A DNA stretch of 64,000 nt from Ferirhizobium litorale (GTDB lineage: Bacteria; Pseudomonadota; Alphaproteobacteria; Rhizobiales; Rhizobiaceae), in the NCBI GenBank assembly GCA_030028905.1, contig JALDYZ010000006.1, forward strand, positions 124,001-188,000, read 5' to 3'. Below the pieces are notes generated by a model, which had not been told where the DNA came from, searched no databases, and worked only from the letters and a program-made list of their open reading frames with translations. Shown here piece by piece: positions 1 through 8,615 of the stretch. Every line of letters begins with the position of its first letter. Position 1 is the first letter of the stretch. A program made the position numbers and the translations under genes.

Positions 1-203
1 ATCACCACGATGCCGGCTTTCTTGAACTCGTCGGCGAGAGCTGTGAAGTCGCGGTTCTCGATGGTGCAGCCGCTCGTGTCGTCCTTCGGATAGAAGAACA
101 GTACCACGGGACTGCCCTTGTAGGTGGATAGGCTCACCTTCTGGCCGCCATTGCCGGGCAATTCGAAGGCTGGAGCTTTGTCGCCGGGGCGCAATTCTGC
201 CAT
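1..203 (-). CDS. bcp: Bcp-type thioredoxin-dependent peroxiredoxin, 3' part missing
   Basis: Reading leftwards from an ATG at 201-203, the first 67 codons of a Bcp/PrxQ peroxiredoxin are visible; the rest lies outside the window. The family reduces hydroperoxides in the cytoplasm with electrons from thioredoxin. The sequence has the family N-terminus (GDKAPAFELPG), the FFYPKDDTSGCTIE segment and the peroxidatic cysteine at residue 46. The second cysteine that many Bcp proteins carry five residues later is absent (Arg51), so resolution must use another cysteine or be intermolecular; this cannot be judged on a fragment. It is divergent from the YhdP-like gene across 125 bases. Confidence 0.9.
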   Translation of the reverse strand, partial: MAELRPGDKAPAFELPGNGGQKVSLSTYKGSPVVLFFYPKDDTSGCTIENRDFTALADEFKKAGIVV

Positions 204-328
204 GTGGAAACCTTTCTTCGGTCGAGATTATGCTGGATAAGGGCCTTGATCCTTATAGAGCGGCGGCGATAATCGTCCAGTCGTCGAATATGTGCAATCC
301 GAAAACCGATGGAGTCTGACGCGCGGGG

Positions 329-3300
329 ATGGGAGAGATCCGGGGCGAAAAAGTAAACTTTCGCAAGCAGGACATCGTGCCGTTGCACCGCTATCCGTCG
401 GCTCAGACCGAGGATCCGGTCATCGTTCACTGCCCGCGACAAAAATCTGTGGCCGGGCGCTGCTTCTCCGCTTGCGTCGGCATGTTGCTGTTGCTCGTGG
501 TGGCTGTCGCAGGCGTCGTCCTGTTGGTTGAGAACGGGTTGTTCGATTCGACCCTCAACGCGCGTGCCCAGTCCGCCCTCGACAATGCGATCGGTCCGCG
601 CTTTCGGGCCGAGGTCGGTTCCACGGTCGTTCGCTTCACATCCGGCCTCCAACTCGCGCTCGAGGCACAAGACGTCAACATGATCGAAGCCGCGACGGGC
701 GAGCACATCAGCCGGACCGGGGCGATCCGGCTGGCGCTGGACCCGCTGGCGCTCGTCCGGGGACGGATTGCCATCAACAATATCGAGGCCGACGAGATCA
801 GCCTCGAAGCCGGTTTGCTGGGTTCAGGTGCTCCCATCGACTTGTCCGGCCTGCGGGTGGACCAGATCCCGGTCGCGCTCGAAGCCGGGTTTGCGCAGAT
901 GGACGTCCTGAAGCGGGTCGCGGAGCGGTCGCAGACCGACGTCATCCGTATCTCCGGTCTGACCGTCAACCTGCCCGTCTCGGGTAAACCGCCGCTGGCG
1001 ATCGACGTCGACGACCTGACGTTCACCCGCGAACCAGGCGGCTCGCTCCGCCTGGCCGGAAATGTGACCATAGAGGGACAACTGTCGAGGCTCGACGTCA
1101 CGGCCGAAAGTGCCGGTGACCGAACATCAGCGCTCACCGCCAGCCTTTCGGATGTGGGGCTCGCTTCCTTCCTGTTCAATCGTGCCGATGACGGCACGGT
1201 GCGACAGGGCATCGATAGCATCGCGGACGTTACCATTTCCGCCCGCCGTAGCGGCGAAGCCGTTACCCCGATGATCACGATCGGCACCGAGTTCGATCTG
1301 GGCAGCATCTATATCGCCGGCAATCAGCAGGAGTTGTACAGCTCCGCGATCCAGGCGAGCTACGACTTCTCCAAGAACTCGCTGGAGATCGACCAGTCCC
1401 AGCTGACCTTCGGCGAAACCAAGGTGCCTTTCACCGGCGCTGTGATCGATCTCGACAGGATCGATCCGGCAGGAGGCCGTGGATACGGGGTCGACCTTGT
1501 CGTCAAGGACGGCTTGGCCGCACCCGATGGCTCTGGCGAGGCGCCGCTTGCATTCGATGCCAAGGCATTTGGGCGCTACGTCGCCAATGACAAAGAGCTG
1601 ACCTTTGACGAACTGGCGGTTTCCAGTCCTCTCGGCGCGATGGTGGGAACGATGCGATTGCGCTTCGGTGACGCATCCCCGGAGATCAGCTTCAGTTCGC
1701 AAACCGAGAACCTCCAGGCCGCGGCCATCAAGCAATTGTGGCCGTTCTGGATGGCATCGAAGGCCCGCCGCTGGGTCCTCGCCAATCTGTTTGGCGGGAC
1801 CGTGACCAATGGTTCGATTGGTGTTTTCATTCCGGCCGGACGCCTCGGGCACTATCCCATCCCGCTTCAACTGAATGAGAACGAGCTGCAGATAAGCTTC
1901 GATATCGATGATGCCCGGATCAATACCACCGGCGAGATACCGCCGATCCGGGACATGAATGCGCGGTTCGAGCTCAAGGGCGAACGGGTGGCGGTGGATG
2001 TCAGGTCCGGATCGGCATACTTTTCGACGGACCGTTCGGTAAAGGTGGAGAGCGGCCAGTTCGTCATCCCTTCGACCTATGAAAAGCCGCTGATGGCCGA
2101 GCTGAAACTGGCACTTTCCGGGAGTGCCGACGCCGTCGCCGAGCTCGCCACCTACAAGCCGATCGCAGCTTTGCAACGCACCGGTTTCGAGCCGCAGGAG
2201 TTTTCGGGAAAAGTGCGCGCCGATCTGGTTGCCCGGTTCGGCCTGGTCAAGGACCAAGACCCGCCGCCACCCGTTTGGCAGGCGTCGCTGAAGCTGGCGA
2301 ACGTCGATCTGTCAAAGGAGATGGACGGGCGTCGGATCAGTTCGCTCGACGGCACGCTGGACGTCGACCCGCAGCGTGCGATTCTCGACGGCAAGGGCCG
2401 CATCGACGGCGTGCCGCTCAATATCCGCCTTGTCGAGCCTGTCGGTACGAATACCGAGGTCAAGAGGGAGAGACTGATTTCCGGGACATTGGATGGCGAC
2501 GACCAGAATCGCCTGGTTCCCGGATTGAAGGGAATAGTGACCGGGCCGATCAAGATCGAACTCTCCATGCTTGACGACAAGAAGCAGTCCGTCGAGGTCG
2601 ATCTGTCGCGGGCAAGCGTTTCCGTTCCGTGGGTCGGCTGGACGAAGGGCAGCGGCGTCGCCGCCCGCGCCAGTTTCGTTGTCGCCGGCAACGACAACGG
2701 CAACACCGATATCAGCGGCTTCAGTGTGACGGGCGAGGGGTTCGGCGCCAACGGTGACATGACGCTCAACAAGTCGGGCCTTGTCGCGGCGAATTTTTCC
2801 AGCGTCAAGCTGTCGTCGGATGACGATTTCTCGGTCCTGCTCAAGCGCGGAAAATCCGGCTATGACGTTTCCATCCTGGGTTCGTCGGCGGACGTGCGCC
2901 CGATTATCGGCCGGATTCGTGCGCAGGCCAGTAGTGCAGGCGCGAGCGATGATACCCGCACCGGCGCGACCGTGCGCGCAAGCCTGCGCAGGGTCATCGG
3001 CTTCAACGGCGAGACGCTCAGCAACACCGACCTCGTCTACGCCGCTACTGGCTCGACGATCCGCACCCTCGAGTTCTCCGGAACCACCGGCAGCGGACAG
3101 GCGGTCGTAAGCCAGATGTCGAAGGCGCGTGGCAGCAGGAATTTCATTCACGTGACCAGTGGCGATGCCGGTGCGCTGAGCCGTTTCCTCAACCTCTACA
3201 AGCACATGAAGGGCGGCTTGCTGAATGTGAAGCTGAGGGCCGACGACGACCAGGTCTGGAACGGCAATCTCGACATTCGCAACTTCAAGCTCGTCAACGA

Positions 3301-3736
3301 AGAACGGCTGCAATCGATCGTGTCGACGCCGGTTGGCCGCGACGGCCGTAGCCTGAACACCGCCGTCAAGCGCGACATCGATGTCAGCTCCGCCAATTTC
3401 CAGCGCGCTTTTGCCCGCCTCGTGGTGCGAAACGGTATCTTGCAGATTGAGAATGGCGTGCTTCGCGGCGATCAGGTCGGTGCGACCTTCCAGGGCACGT
3501 TGAGGGATGCCAGCGGCCAGATGGACATGACCGGTACATTCATGCCGGCCTACGGGTTGAACCGCTTGTTCGCCGAACTGCCGATCATTGGCGTCATTCT
3601 GGGCAACGGCCGCGACCGCGGCCTTCTCGGGATAACGTTCCGGTTGTCGGGAAGCTTCGAACAGCCGCGGCTCATCATCAATCCGCTGTCCATCATCGCG
3701 CCGGGAGTGTTCCGGCAGATCTTCGAATTCCAATAA
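329..3736 (+). CDS. AsmA/YhdP-like protein (DUF3971 and AsmA-like C-terminal region)
   Basis: A 1135-residue envelope protein. A cytoplasmic N-terminus of about 46 residues is followed by one hydrophobic segment (about 47-67) and then a very long periplasmic region of alternating beta-rich sequence, as in YhdP/TamB/AsmA-like proteins. Those proteins are thought to bridge inner and outer membrane and help phospholipid transport; for this gene that role is inference. The C-terminus, with its short hydrophobic stretch around LPIIGVILG and IINPLSIIAPG, is typical of the AsmA_2/DUF3971 group. The ATG start at 329 gives the N-terminus I remember for rhizobial homologues (EIRGEKV..RKQDIVPLHR). A hairpin between this gene and convergent tyrS probably ends transcription. 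Confidence 0.85.
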   Translation: MGEIRGEKVNFRKQDIVPLHRYPSAQTEDPVIVHCPRQKSVAGRCFSACVGMLLLLVVAVAGVVLLVENGLFDSTLNARAQSALDNAIGPRFRAEVGSTVVRFTSGLQLALEAQDVNMIEAATGEHISRTGAIRLALDPLALVRGRIAINNIEADEISLEAGLLGSGAPIDLSGLRVDQIPVALEAGFAQMDVLKRVAERSQTDVIRISGLTVNLPVSGKPPLAIDVDDLTFTREPGGSLRLAGNVTIEGQLSRLDVTAESAGDRTSALTASLSDVGLASFLFNRADDGTVRQGIDSIADVTISARRSGEAVTPMITIGTEFDLGSIYIAGNQQELYSSAIQASYDFSKNSLEIDQSQLTFGETKVPFTGAVIDLDRIDPAGGRGYGVDLVVKDGLAAPDGSGEAPLAFDAKAFGRYVANDKELTFDELAVSSPLGAMVGTMRLRFGDASPEISFSSQTENLQAAAIKQLWPFWMASKARRWVLANLFGGTVTNGSIGVFIPAGRLGHYPIPLQLNENELQISFDIDDARINTTGEIPPIRDMNARFELKGERVAVDVRSGSAYFSTDRSVKVESGQFVIPSTYEKPLMAELKLALSGSADAVAELATYKPIAALQRTGFEPQEFSGKVRADLVARFGLVKDQDPPPPVWQASLKLANVDLSKEMDGRRISSLDGTLDVDPQRAILDGKGRIDGVPLNIRLVEPVGTNTEVKRERLISGTLDGDDQNRLVPGLKGIVTGPIKIELSMLDDKKQSVEVDLSRASVSVPWVGWTKGSGVAARASFVVAGNDNGNTDISGFSVTGEGFGANGDMTLNKSGLVAANFSSVKLSSDDDFSVLLKRGKSGYDVSILGSSADVRPIIGRIRAQASSAGASDDTRTGATVRASLRRVIGFNGETLSNTDLVYAATGSTIRTLEFSGTTGSGQAVVSQMSKARGSRNFIHVTSGDAGALSRFLNLYKHMKGGLLNVKLRADDDQVWNGNLDIRNFKLVNEERLQSIVSTPVGRDGRSLNTAVKRDIDVSSANFQRAFARLVVRNGILQIENGVLRGDQVGATFQGTLRDASGQMDMTGTFMPAYGLNRLFAELPIIGVILGNGRDRGLLGITFRLSGSFEQPRLIINPLSIIAPGVFRQIFEFQ

Positions 3737-3762
3737 AAAGCCGGCGGATTGTCGCCCGCCGG
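3735..3762 (-). terminator. Intrinsic terminator after tyrS
   Basis: Inverted repeat CCGGCGG (3741-3747) and CCGCCGG (3756-3762) with an 8-base loop. On the plus strand it is preceded by AAAAAG, so on the minus strand the stem is followed by CTTTTT, as expected for tyrS. It may also stop reading from the convergent upstream gene. Confidence 0.65.
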
Positions 3763-3788
3763 TCAACATGGTTTCGCGTCCTGTAGCC

Positions 3789-5042
3789 TCAGGCCGGCCG
3801 CACCAGGATGTGCTTCTTCTTGCCGAGCGACAGCTTGACGACGCCTTCGGCGGTGATGTCGCCCGTGCTGACGAGCATGCGGTCGTCGCTGACGGCCGTG
3901 TCGTTGATGCGCACGCCGCCGCCCTGAACATGGCGGCGCGCCTCGCCGTTCGAACCGGCAAGTCCGGCGCGGACGATCAGCGAAAGCAGGCCGATGCCGG
4001 CGTCGAGTTCGCCGGCAGGAACCTCGACCGAGGGCAGGTTCTCGGCAAGTCCACCTTCCTCGAAGGTCTTGCGAGCAGTCTCGGCCGCCTGCTCGGCGGA
4101 TTGGCGGCCGTGGAGCATGGCAGTGATCTCGGTCGCGAGGATCTTCTTGACCTCGTTGATCTCCGAGCCCGCGAGCGTCGACAGGCGGGCGATCTCGTCC
4201 ATCGGCAGGGTTGTGTAGAGTTTCAGGAAGCGGGTGACGTCCGCATCCTCGGTGTTGCGCCAGTATTGCCAGAAATCGTAGGCCGACAACATCTCCGGGT
4301 TCAACCAGACCGCGCCGTTGACCGACTTGCCCATCTTCGCGCCGGATGCGGTGGTCAGGAGCGGCGAGGTCAGCGCATAAAGCTGCGGCGTCCCCATGCG
4401 GTGGCCGAGGTCGATGCCATTGACGATGTTGCCCCACTGGTCCGAACCGCCCATCTGCAGTCGGCAGCCGTAGCGCTTGTTGAGCTCCACGTAGTCGTAG
4501 GCCTGCAGGATCATGTAGTTGAATTCGAGAAACGAAAGCGACTGCTCGCGATCGAGGCGCGTCTTGACGCTGTCGAAGGACAGCATGCGGTTGACCGAGA
4601 AGTGCCGTCCGACGTCGCGCAGGAACTCGAGGTAGTTGAGCTCGCGCAGCCAGTCTGCGTTGTTGATCATCAGCGCGCCGGTTGGGCTGTCGTTGTAGGA
4701 CAGGTAGTTGGAGAACACCCGCTTGATCGAGGCGATGTTGCTTTCGATCGTGTCGACCGTCATCAGCTGCCGCGCCTCGTCCTTGAAGGACGGGTCGCCG
4801 ACCATGCCGGTGCCGCCGCCCATCAGCGAGATGGCGCGGTGGCCGGTCGCCTGCAGCCAGTGCAGCATCATGATCTGGATCAGGCCGCCGGCATGCAGGC
4901 TCGGCGCCGTCGGGTCGAAGCCGATATAGGCCGTCACGATCTCCTTCTGGAACAACGCGTCGAGGCCGGTTTCATCGGAAATCTGATGAATGAAGCCGCG
5001 CTCGTGAAGGGTACGGAGGAAATCGGATTTGAACTCGGACAT
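3789..5042 (-). CDS. tyrS: Tyrosyl-tRNA synthetase
   Basis: 417 residues, the usual length for bacterial TyrRS. It charges tRNA-Tyr with tyrosine in the cytoplasm. The class I signature is present as the variant [10 protein letters not shown] (residues about 44-53; HAGG replaces HIGH), with the tyrosine-pocket segment [10 protein letters not shown] in the middle and a KMGKS loop ([10 protein letters not shown]). An S4 RNA-binding domain follows in the last 70 residues ([16 protein letters not shown]). The ATG at 5040-5042 gives a standard N-terminus. Divergent from anmK over 150 bases, which must hold both promoters. Confidence 0.97.
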   Translation of the reverse strand: MSEFKSDFLRTLHERGFIHQISDETGLDALFQKEIVTAYIGFDPTAPSLHAGGLIQIMMLHWLQATGHRAISLMGGGTGMVGDPSFKDEARQLMTVDTIESNIASIKRVFSNYLSYNDSPTGALMINNADWLRELNYLEFLRDVGRHFSVNRMLSFDSVKTRLDREQSLSFLEFNYMILQAYDYVELNKRYGCRLQMGGSDQWGNIVNGIDLGHRMGTPQLYALTSPLLTTASGAKMGKSVNGAVWLNPEMLSAYDFWQYWRNTEDADVTRFLKLYTTLPMDEIARLSTLAGSEINEVKKILATEITAMLHGRQSAEQAAETARKTFEEGGLAENLPSVEVPAGELDAGIGLLSLIVRAGLAGSNGEARRHVQGGGVRINDTAVSDDRMLVSTGDITAEGVVKLSLGKKKHILVRPA

Positions 5043-5192
5043 GACCTGTCTTTCTCGGAGCTGTTCTTTCTTGGTGGCAACGGTTTGTAGTCGACAGCGA
5101 ATGCTTGTTGAACTGTCGGCGGGCGTTTAGCACTGTTTTGATCAAAGTGCACTACAGCGATGGCGAATGTTTTTGTTTCGGGGAACGCGTGA

Positions 5193-6332
5193 ATGGGTGA
5201 GGTGAAAACTGCGATCGGGCTGATGAGCGGCACATCGATGGATGGCATCGACGTCGCCCTGGTGCGCACCGATGGCGAGACGTTCGTCGAGCGCGGGCCG
5301 TTCCTCGGCGTCCCCTACGATCCGGCATTTCGCGACCGGCTGAAGGGCACGCTCGAGGACGCCAAGGCCATCGTCGATCGAAGCGAACGGCCCGCAAGCC
5401 TCGCATCGGTAGAATACGAACTGACACTGCGCCATGCGGAAGCAGTCAGGCGCTTCCTCGAGGTGAACCGGCTTTCCATATCCGATATCGACGTCATTGG
5501 GTTCCACGGCCAGACGGTGCTTCATCGGCCGGATCAGGCGCTCACGGTCCAGATCGGCGATGGCCGCCTGCTCGCGCGGGAAACCGGTATTGCCGTGGTC
5601 TATGATATGCGCGCCAACGACATGCTGCATGGCGGTCAGGGTGCGCCGCTGGTTCCTGCCTACCACGCGGCACTTGCCGCCGGTTTCGGCGAACGACGAG
5701 GCGCGGTGTCCTTCGTCAACATCGGCGGCATATCGAACCTGACCTATATCGGTCGCGAAGGCGAGATCGTCGCCTATGACAGCGGACCGGGCAACACATT
5801 GATTGACCAGTGGGTGGAGACCCATGCCGGCATCCCGTTCGATCAAGGCGGCATGATCGCTTCGGAGGGCCGCGTCGTGCCCGATCTCGCCGAACGCTAC
5901 CTTCAAAGCCCGTTCTTCACAGACGAAAAGCGGCGGTCGCTCGATCGCAATGATTTCCTGCCGCCGCAAGGCGCCGACGCCGAACTTTCCGATGGCGCCC
6001 GAACCCTTGCCTATGTCGCCGCCGCGGCGATCGTAAAGTCGGCCGGCCATCTGCCGGAGCTGCCGGTCAGCTATGTGGTCTGCGGCGGGGGGCGGCTGAA
6101 CCGCGTTTTGATGCAGGATCTTCGTGATCTCGCCGCCCTGCAGGGGGCAACCGTCGTCTCCGCCGAGGAGGCGGGCTTCGACGGCGATGCCATGGAGGCC
6201 GAAGCATGGGCCTATCTGGCGGTGCGCTCGCTTGCGGGTCTGCCTCTCACCTATCCCGGTACCACCGGGGTACGCGAGCCGGTGGGCGGTGGCTTGTTGA
6301 TCGACCCCTTGCTCGATATCGCTCGTGACTAG
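5193..6332 (+). CDS. anmK: Anhydro-N-acetylmuramic acid kinase
   Basis: 379 residues, full length for AnmK. The enzyme phosphorylates and opens 1,6-anhydro-MurNAc recovered from cell-wall turnover, giving MurNAc-6-phosphate. Diagnostic sequence: [12 protein letters not shown] near residue 10 (phosphate-binding loop), [35 protein letters not shown] and VVCGGGRLN. It is followed after 12 bases by the GGDEF gene, so the two may be co-transcribed. No other recycling gene lies beside it here. Confidence 0.96.
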   Translation: MGEVKTAIGLMSGTSMDGIDVALVRTDGETFVERGPFLGVPYDPAFRDRLKGTLEDAKAIVDRSERPASLASVEYELTLRHAEAVRRFLEVNRLSISDIDVIGFHGQTVLHRPDQALTVQIGDGRLLARETGIAVVYDMRANDMLHGGQGAPLVPAYHAALAAGFGERRGAVSFVNIGGISNLTYIGREGEIVAYDSGPGNTLIDQWVETHAGIPFDQGGMIASEGRVVPDLAERYLQSPFFTDEKRRSLDRNDFLPPQGADAELSDGARTLAYVAAAAIVKSAGHLPELPVSYVVCGGGRLNRVLMQDLRDLAALQGATVVSAEEAGFDGDAMEAEAWAYLAVRSLAGLPLTYPGTTGVREPVGGGLLIDPLLDIARD

Positions 6333-6344
6333 TCATTTCTTGGA

Positions 6345-7667
6345 TTGATCTCGCCTCGCCGTTCGGCGCTTAATGCGTTATTGGATTTCCCTCGAATATT
6401 GTGCGTTACGTATTCAGGACTGTACTGGACGGTGTCTATGGGCGGAGCGTTTCCTCTGCTGGCTGTGAACTTTGCCATCGCGATCATATTCGCGTTTCTC
6501 TTCCTTGCGATTGCGAGAAGGAGCCCGTCGCGCTGGGCAGCTGTACTTTTCGGGGCCGGCTATGCGGTCGCTTCCCTTGCCGCGATCTGCGAAGCGCTTG
6601 TTGCAGTCACCTGCTACACCCGTTTCTTTGCCGTGGGTGCCTATGCGTCGATGCTTGGGGGGCTGTGCTTGCTGACCATCGGGGTCGGGGAATTTTACCG
6701 TCTGTCGGTCAGTCGCTGGCTCGTTGGAGCTCTGTTTTTCGCAGGCGTGGCTGTCGACATGCTGATCTTCGACCTGCCGCGCGGCGCGCCCGCCCATGCG
6801 GTGCCGTACCAGATACCGTTCATCCTTGTTCAGGCACTTGCGGCCTGGGTGGTCCTGCGGGCCGCGAGGCGCTCTACCGCCGACAAGGTCCTGCTCGCGC
6901 TGCTGCTGCTGACAGCGATCTACTTCCTCGGAAAGGCCATTGTCGCCGTATTGTCCGGCAATGCTTTCGAGGTACAGTCCTACCTGAACAGCAACTATGC
7001 GCTCCTGTCGCAGGGGCTGGGTGCAATCCTTATCGTCGGCACCGGCCTGGCGCTGGTCGGGGTGCTGGTCCGGGAGATGATAGACAACGCGGTCGCGACC
7101 TCCGATGTCGATCCGTTGTCCGGCCTCTTGAACCGGCGCGGCTTCGAACGCCGTGTGCTGCCGCTCCTCCGCACCGGTAGGTCAGACGCCGGCGGTGCAC
7201 TGATTCTCGCCGACCTCGATTACTTCAAGCGGATCAACGACAATTTCGGGCACCAGGCAGGCGATGAGGTGATCCAGGCATTCGCACGCCTGCTCCAGCG
7301 CAGCGTGCCGAAAGAGGCCGCAGTCGCGCGCATGGGCGGCGAGGAGTTTGCCGTTTATCTCCCCGGAACCGACGCGGATGCGGGACGCATGTTTGCGACC
7401 GGTATCCGCGTGGCAATGGCAAGCCGGGGAATGGGGAAATTGCAGGCGGGCGAGCGAATCACCGCGAGCTTCGGCGTCGCCCAATTTGCCGCCGGCGAGG
7501 CGCTCGACGCCGTCATGCGGCGCGCCGACGTCGCCCTCTACGCGGCCAAGGCCGCAGGACGCGACCAGGTCACTGTCGCCGAACCGCAGGTTGCCGTGCA
7601 CCCGCAGGACTGCTCGGCGCAGGTGCTGCAGATGCATTCATATTCGCGCCGGCTGGAAAAGAAATAG
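6345..7667 (+). CDS. Membrane-bound GGDEF protein, probable diguanylate cyclase
   Basis: 440 residues if the TTG at 6345 is used; the first in-frame ATG is at 6438 (residue 32), so the start is uncertain. The first 240 residues hold about six hydrophobic segments, an uncharacterised membrane sensor region. From about residue 255 there is a GGDEF domain: DPLSGLLNRRGFE, LADLDYFKRINDNFGHQAGD and the active site ARMGGEEFAVYLPG. The intact GGEEF motif suggests synthesis of cyclic di-GMP. The RxxD inhibitory site expected upstream is KEAA here, so product inhibition is probably lacking. No EAL domain is present. Confidence 0.9.
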   Translation: MISPRRSALNALLDFPRILCVTYSGLYWTVSMGGAFPLLAVNFAIAIIFAFLFLAIARRSPSRWAAVLFGAGYAVASLAAICEALVAVTCYTRFFAVGAYASMLGGLCLLTIGVGEFYRLSVSRWLVGALFFAGVAVDMLIFDLPRGAPAHAVPYQIPFILVQALAAWVVLRAARRSTADKVLLALLLLTAIYFLGKAIVAVLSGNAFEVQSYLNSNYALLSQGLGAILIVGTGLALVGVLVREMIDNAVATSDVDPLSGLLNRRGFERRVLPLLRTGRSDAGGALILADLDYFKRINDNFGHQAGDEVIQAFARLLQRSVPKEAAVARMGGEEFAVYLPGTDADAGRMFATGIRVAMASRGMGKLQAGERITASFGVAQFAAGEALDAVMRRADVALYAAKAAGRDQVTVAEPQVAVHPQDCSAQVLQMHSYSRRLEKK

Positions 7668-7692
7668 GCGGCAACCGCTTCCGGTTGCCGCC
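7667..7692. terminator. Bidirectional hairpin between convergent genes
   Basis: Perfect 11-bp inverted repeat (GGCGGCAACCG, 4-base loop, CGGTTGCCGCC) starting on the last base of the GGDEF stop codon and lying between it and the convergent hydrolase. The minus-strand copy is followed by TATTTCTTTT, so it suits the hydrolase best. Confidence 0.6.
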
Positions 7693-7722
7693 TTCCAATG
7701 AAGTGATTGCGCTTGCTTGTGG

Positions 7723-8400
7723 TCAGCGGATCCGCTTCGCCGCGGGTTCGGGCACCAGTTCTCCTGCGAGGCGACGGTCGAGATAGTCCTCGCATTCCGC
7801 CATCAGCGCTTCGACCTTGCCGTTGAAGAAGTGATTGGCGGCGGGCACGGTACGGTGCGTAATCAGGATGCCCTTCTGGGTCTTCAGCTTTTCGACCAAG
7901 CCGTTGACGTCCTTCTCCGGGGCAACCTTGTCGGCATCGCCGTTGATGATGAGACCGGATGAAGGGCAGGGGGCAAGGAACGAGAAGTCGTAGGTGTTCG
8001 GTTGCGGGGCGATCGACATGAAGCCCTCGATCTCCGGCCGGCGCATCAAGAGCTGCATTCCGATCCAGGAGCCGAAGGAGTAGCCGGCGACCCAGCAGCT
8101 TTTCGAATCCGGATGCAGGCTCTGCACCCAGTCTAGCGCCGATGCCGCATCGGAGAGTTCGCCGGCGCCGTGGTCGAATTCGCCCTGGCTGCGGCCGATG
8201 CCGCGGAAATTGAAGCGGAGTGTCGTGAAGCCGCGCTTCTGGAACATGTAGAACAACTGGTAGACGATCTGGTTGTTCATCGTGCCGCCGAACTGCGGAT
8301 GCGGATGAAGGATGATCGCGATAGGTGCGCTCTTTTCCTTGGAAGGCTGGTAGCGTCCTTCGAGACGGCCGGCTGGGCCGTTGAAAATGACTTCAGGCAT
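7723..8400 (-). CDS. Alpha/beta hydrolase (dienelactone-hydrolase-like)
   Basis: 225 residues from the ATG at 8398-8400 (MPEVIFNGPAGRLEGRY); an upstream in-frame start would add 12 residues without family character. The fold is recognisable from HPHPQFGGTMNNQI (oxyanion region), GIGRSQGEFDHGAGE, the nucleophile elbow GYSFGSWIG (Ser in GxSxG), the acid in NGDADKVAPE and a C-terminal histidine in AANHFF. The substrate is unknown; such proteins are widespread in rhizobia next to the suf operon. It is divergent from suf, and the ICE box in the gap could affect it too. Confidence 0.85.
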   Translation of the reverse strand: MPEVIFNGPAGRLEGRYQPSKEKSAPIAIILHPHPQFGGTMNNQIVYQLFYMFQKRGFTTLRFNFRGIGRSQGEFDHGAGELSDAASALDWVQSLHPDSKSCWVAGYSFGSWIGMQLLMRRPEIEGFMSIAPQPNTYDFSFLAPCPSSGLIINGDADKVAPEKDVNGLVEKLKTQKGILITHRTVPAANHFFNGKVEALMAECEDYLDRRLAGELVPEPAAKRIR

Positions 8401-8445
8401 TGGTACTCCGGTTTCTTTTCGTGGTTCTGGCCGCACTCATGTTGC

Positions 8446-8475
8446 AAAGTTGACTTGACGATGGCCGTCAACTTT
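8446..8475 (+). repeat. Perfect 9-bp inverted repeat over the suf -35 region
   Basis: AAAGTTGAC (8446-8454) and GTCAACTTT (8467-8475) are exact reverse complements separated by 12 bases. The predicted -35 element TTGACG sits in the spacer. The arrangement looks like an operator for a dimeric regulator, but the half-site spacing does not fit the IscR type 1 site, and I cannot name the protein. Confidence 0.6.
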
Positions 8476-8483
8476 TCTAGAAC
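8455..8483 (+). promoter_or_regulatory. Predicted sigma-70 promoter of the suf operon
   Basis: TTGACG at 8455-8460 and TAGAAC at 8478-8483 are separated by exactly 17 bases, predicting a start site near 8490 and an untranslated leader of about 125 bases before the first suf gene. Confidence 0.5.
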
Positions 8484-8487
8484 GCAG

Positions 8488-8504
8488 TTTAGAACAATTC
8501 GAAA
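8488..8504 (+). promoter_or_regulatory. ICE-type (Irr) iron-responsive box at the suf promoter
   Basis: TTTAGAACAATTCGAAA matches the rhizobial iron control element TTTAGAA-N3-TTCTAAA in 13 of 14 fixed positions. It overlaps the predicted transcription start, a position expected to give repression by Irr when iron is scarce. The consensus is from memory of published alphaproteobacterial iron regulons; binding is inference. Confidence 0.65.
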
Positions 8505-8615
8505 CTTCTGATGCGTGTCCGCAAGATGTGGAATGTGTCATAAGGCAAGCCTGACGGAAATTTCAAGAAAAATGCACCGTCGCGCTTTGGCCGCCCCTGG
8601 AAACCGGAAAAGACG

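Noticed and set aside
8446-8475. IscR type 1 site at the suf promoter
   Set aside because: Half-sites are 12 bases apart; the IscR type 1 layout needs a shorter central gap and a different sequence.
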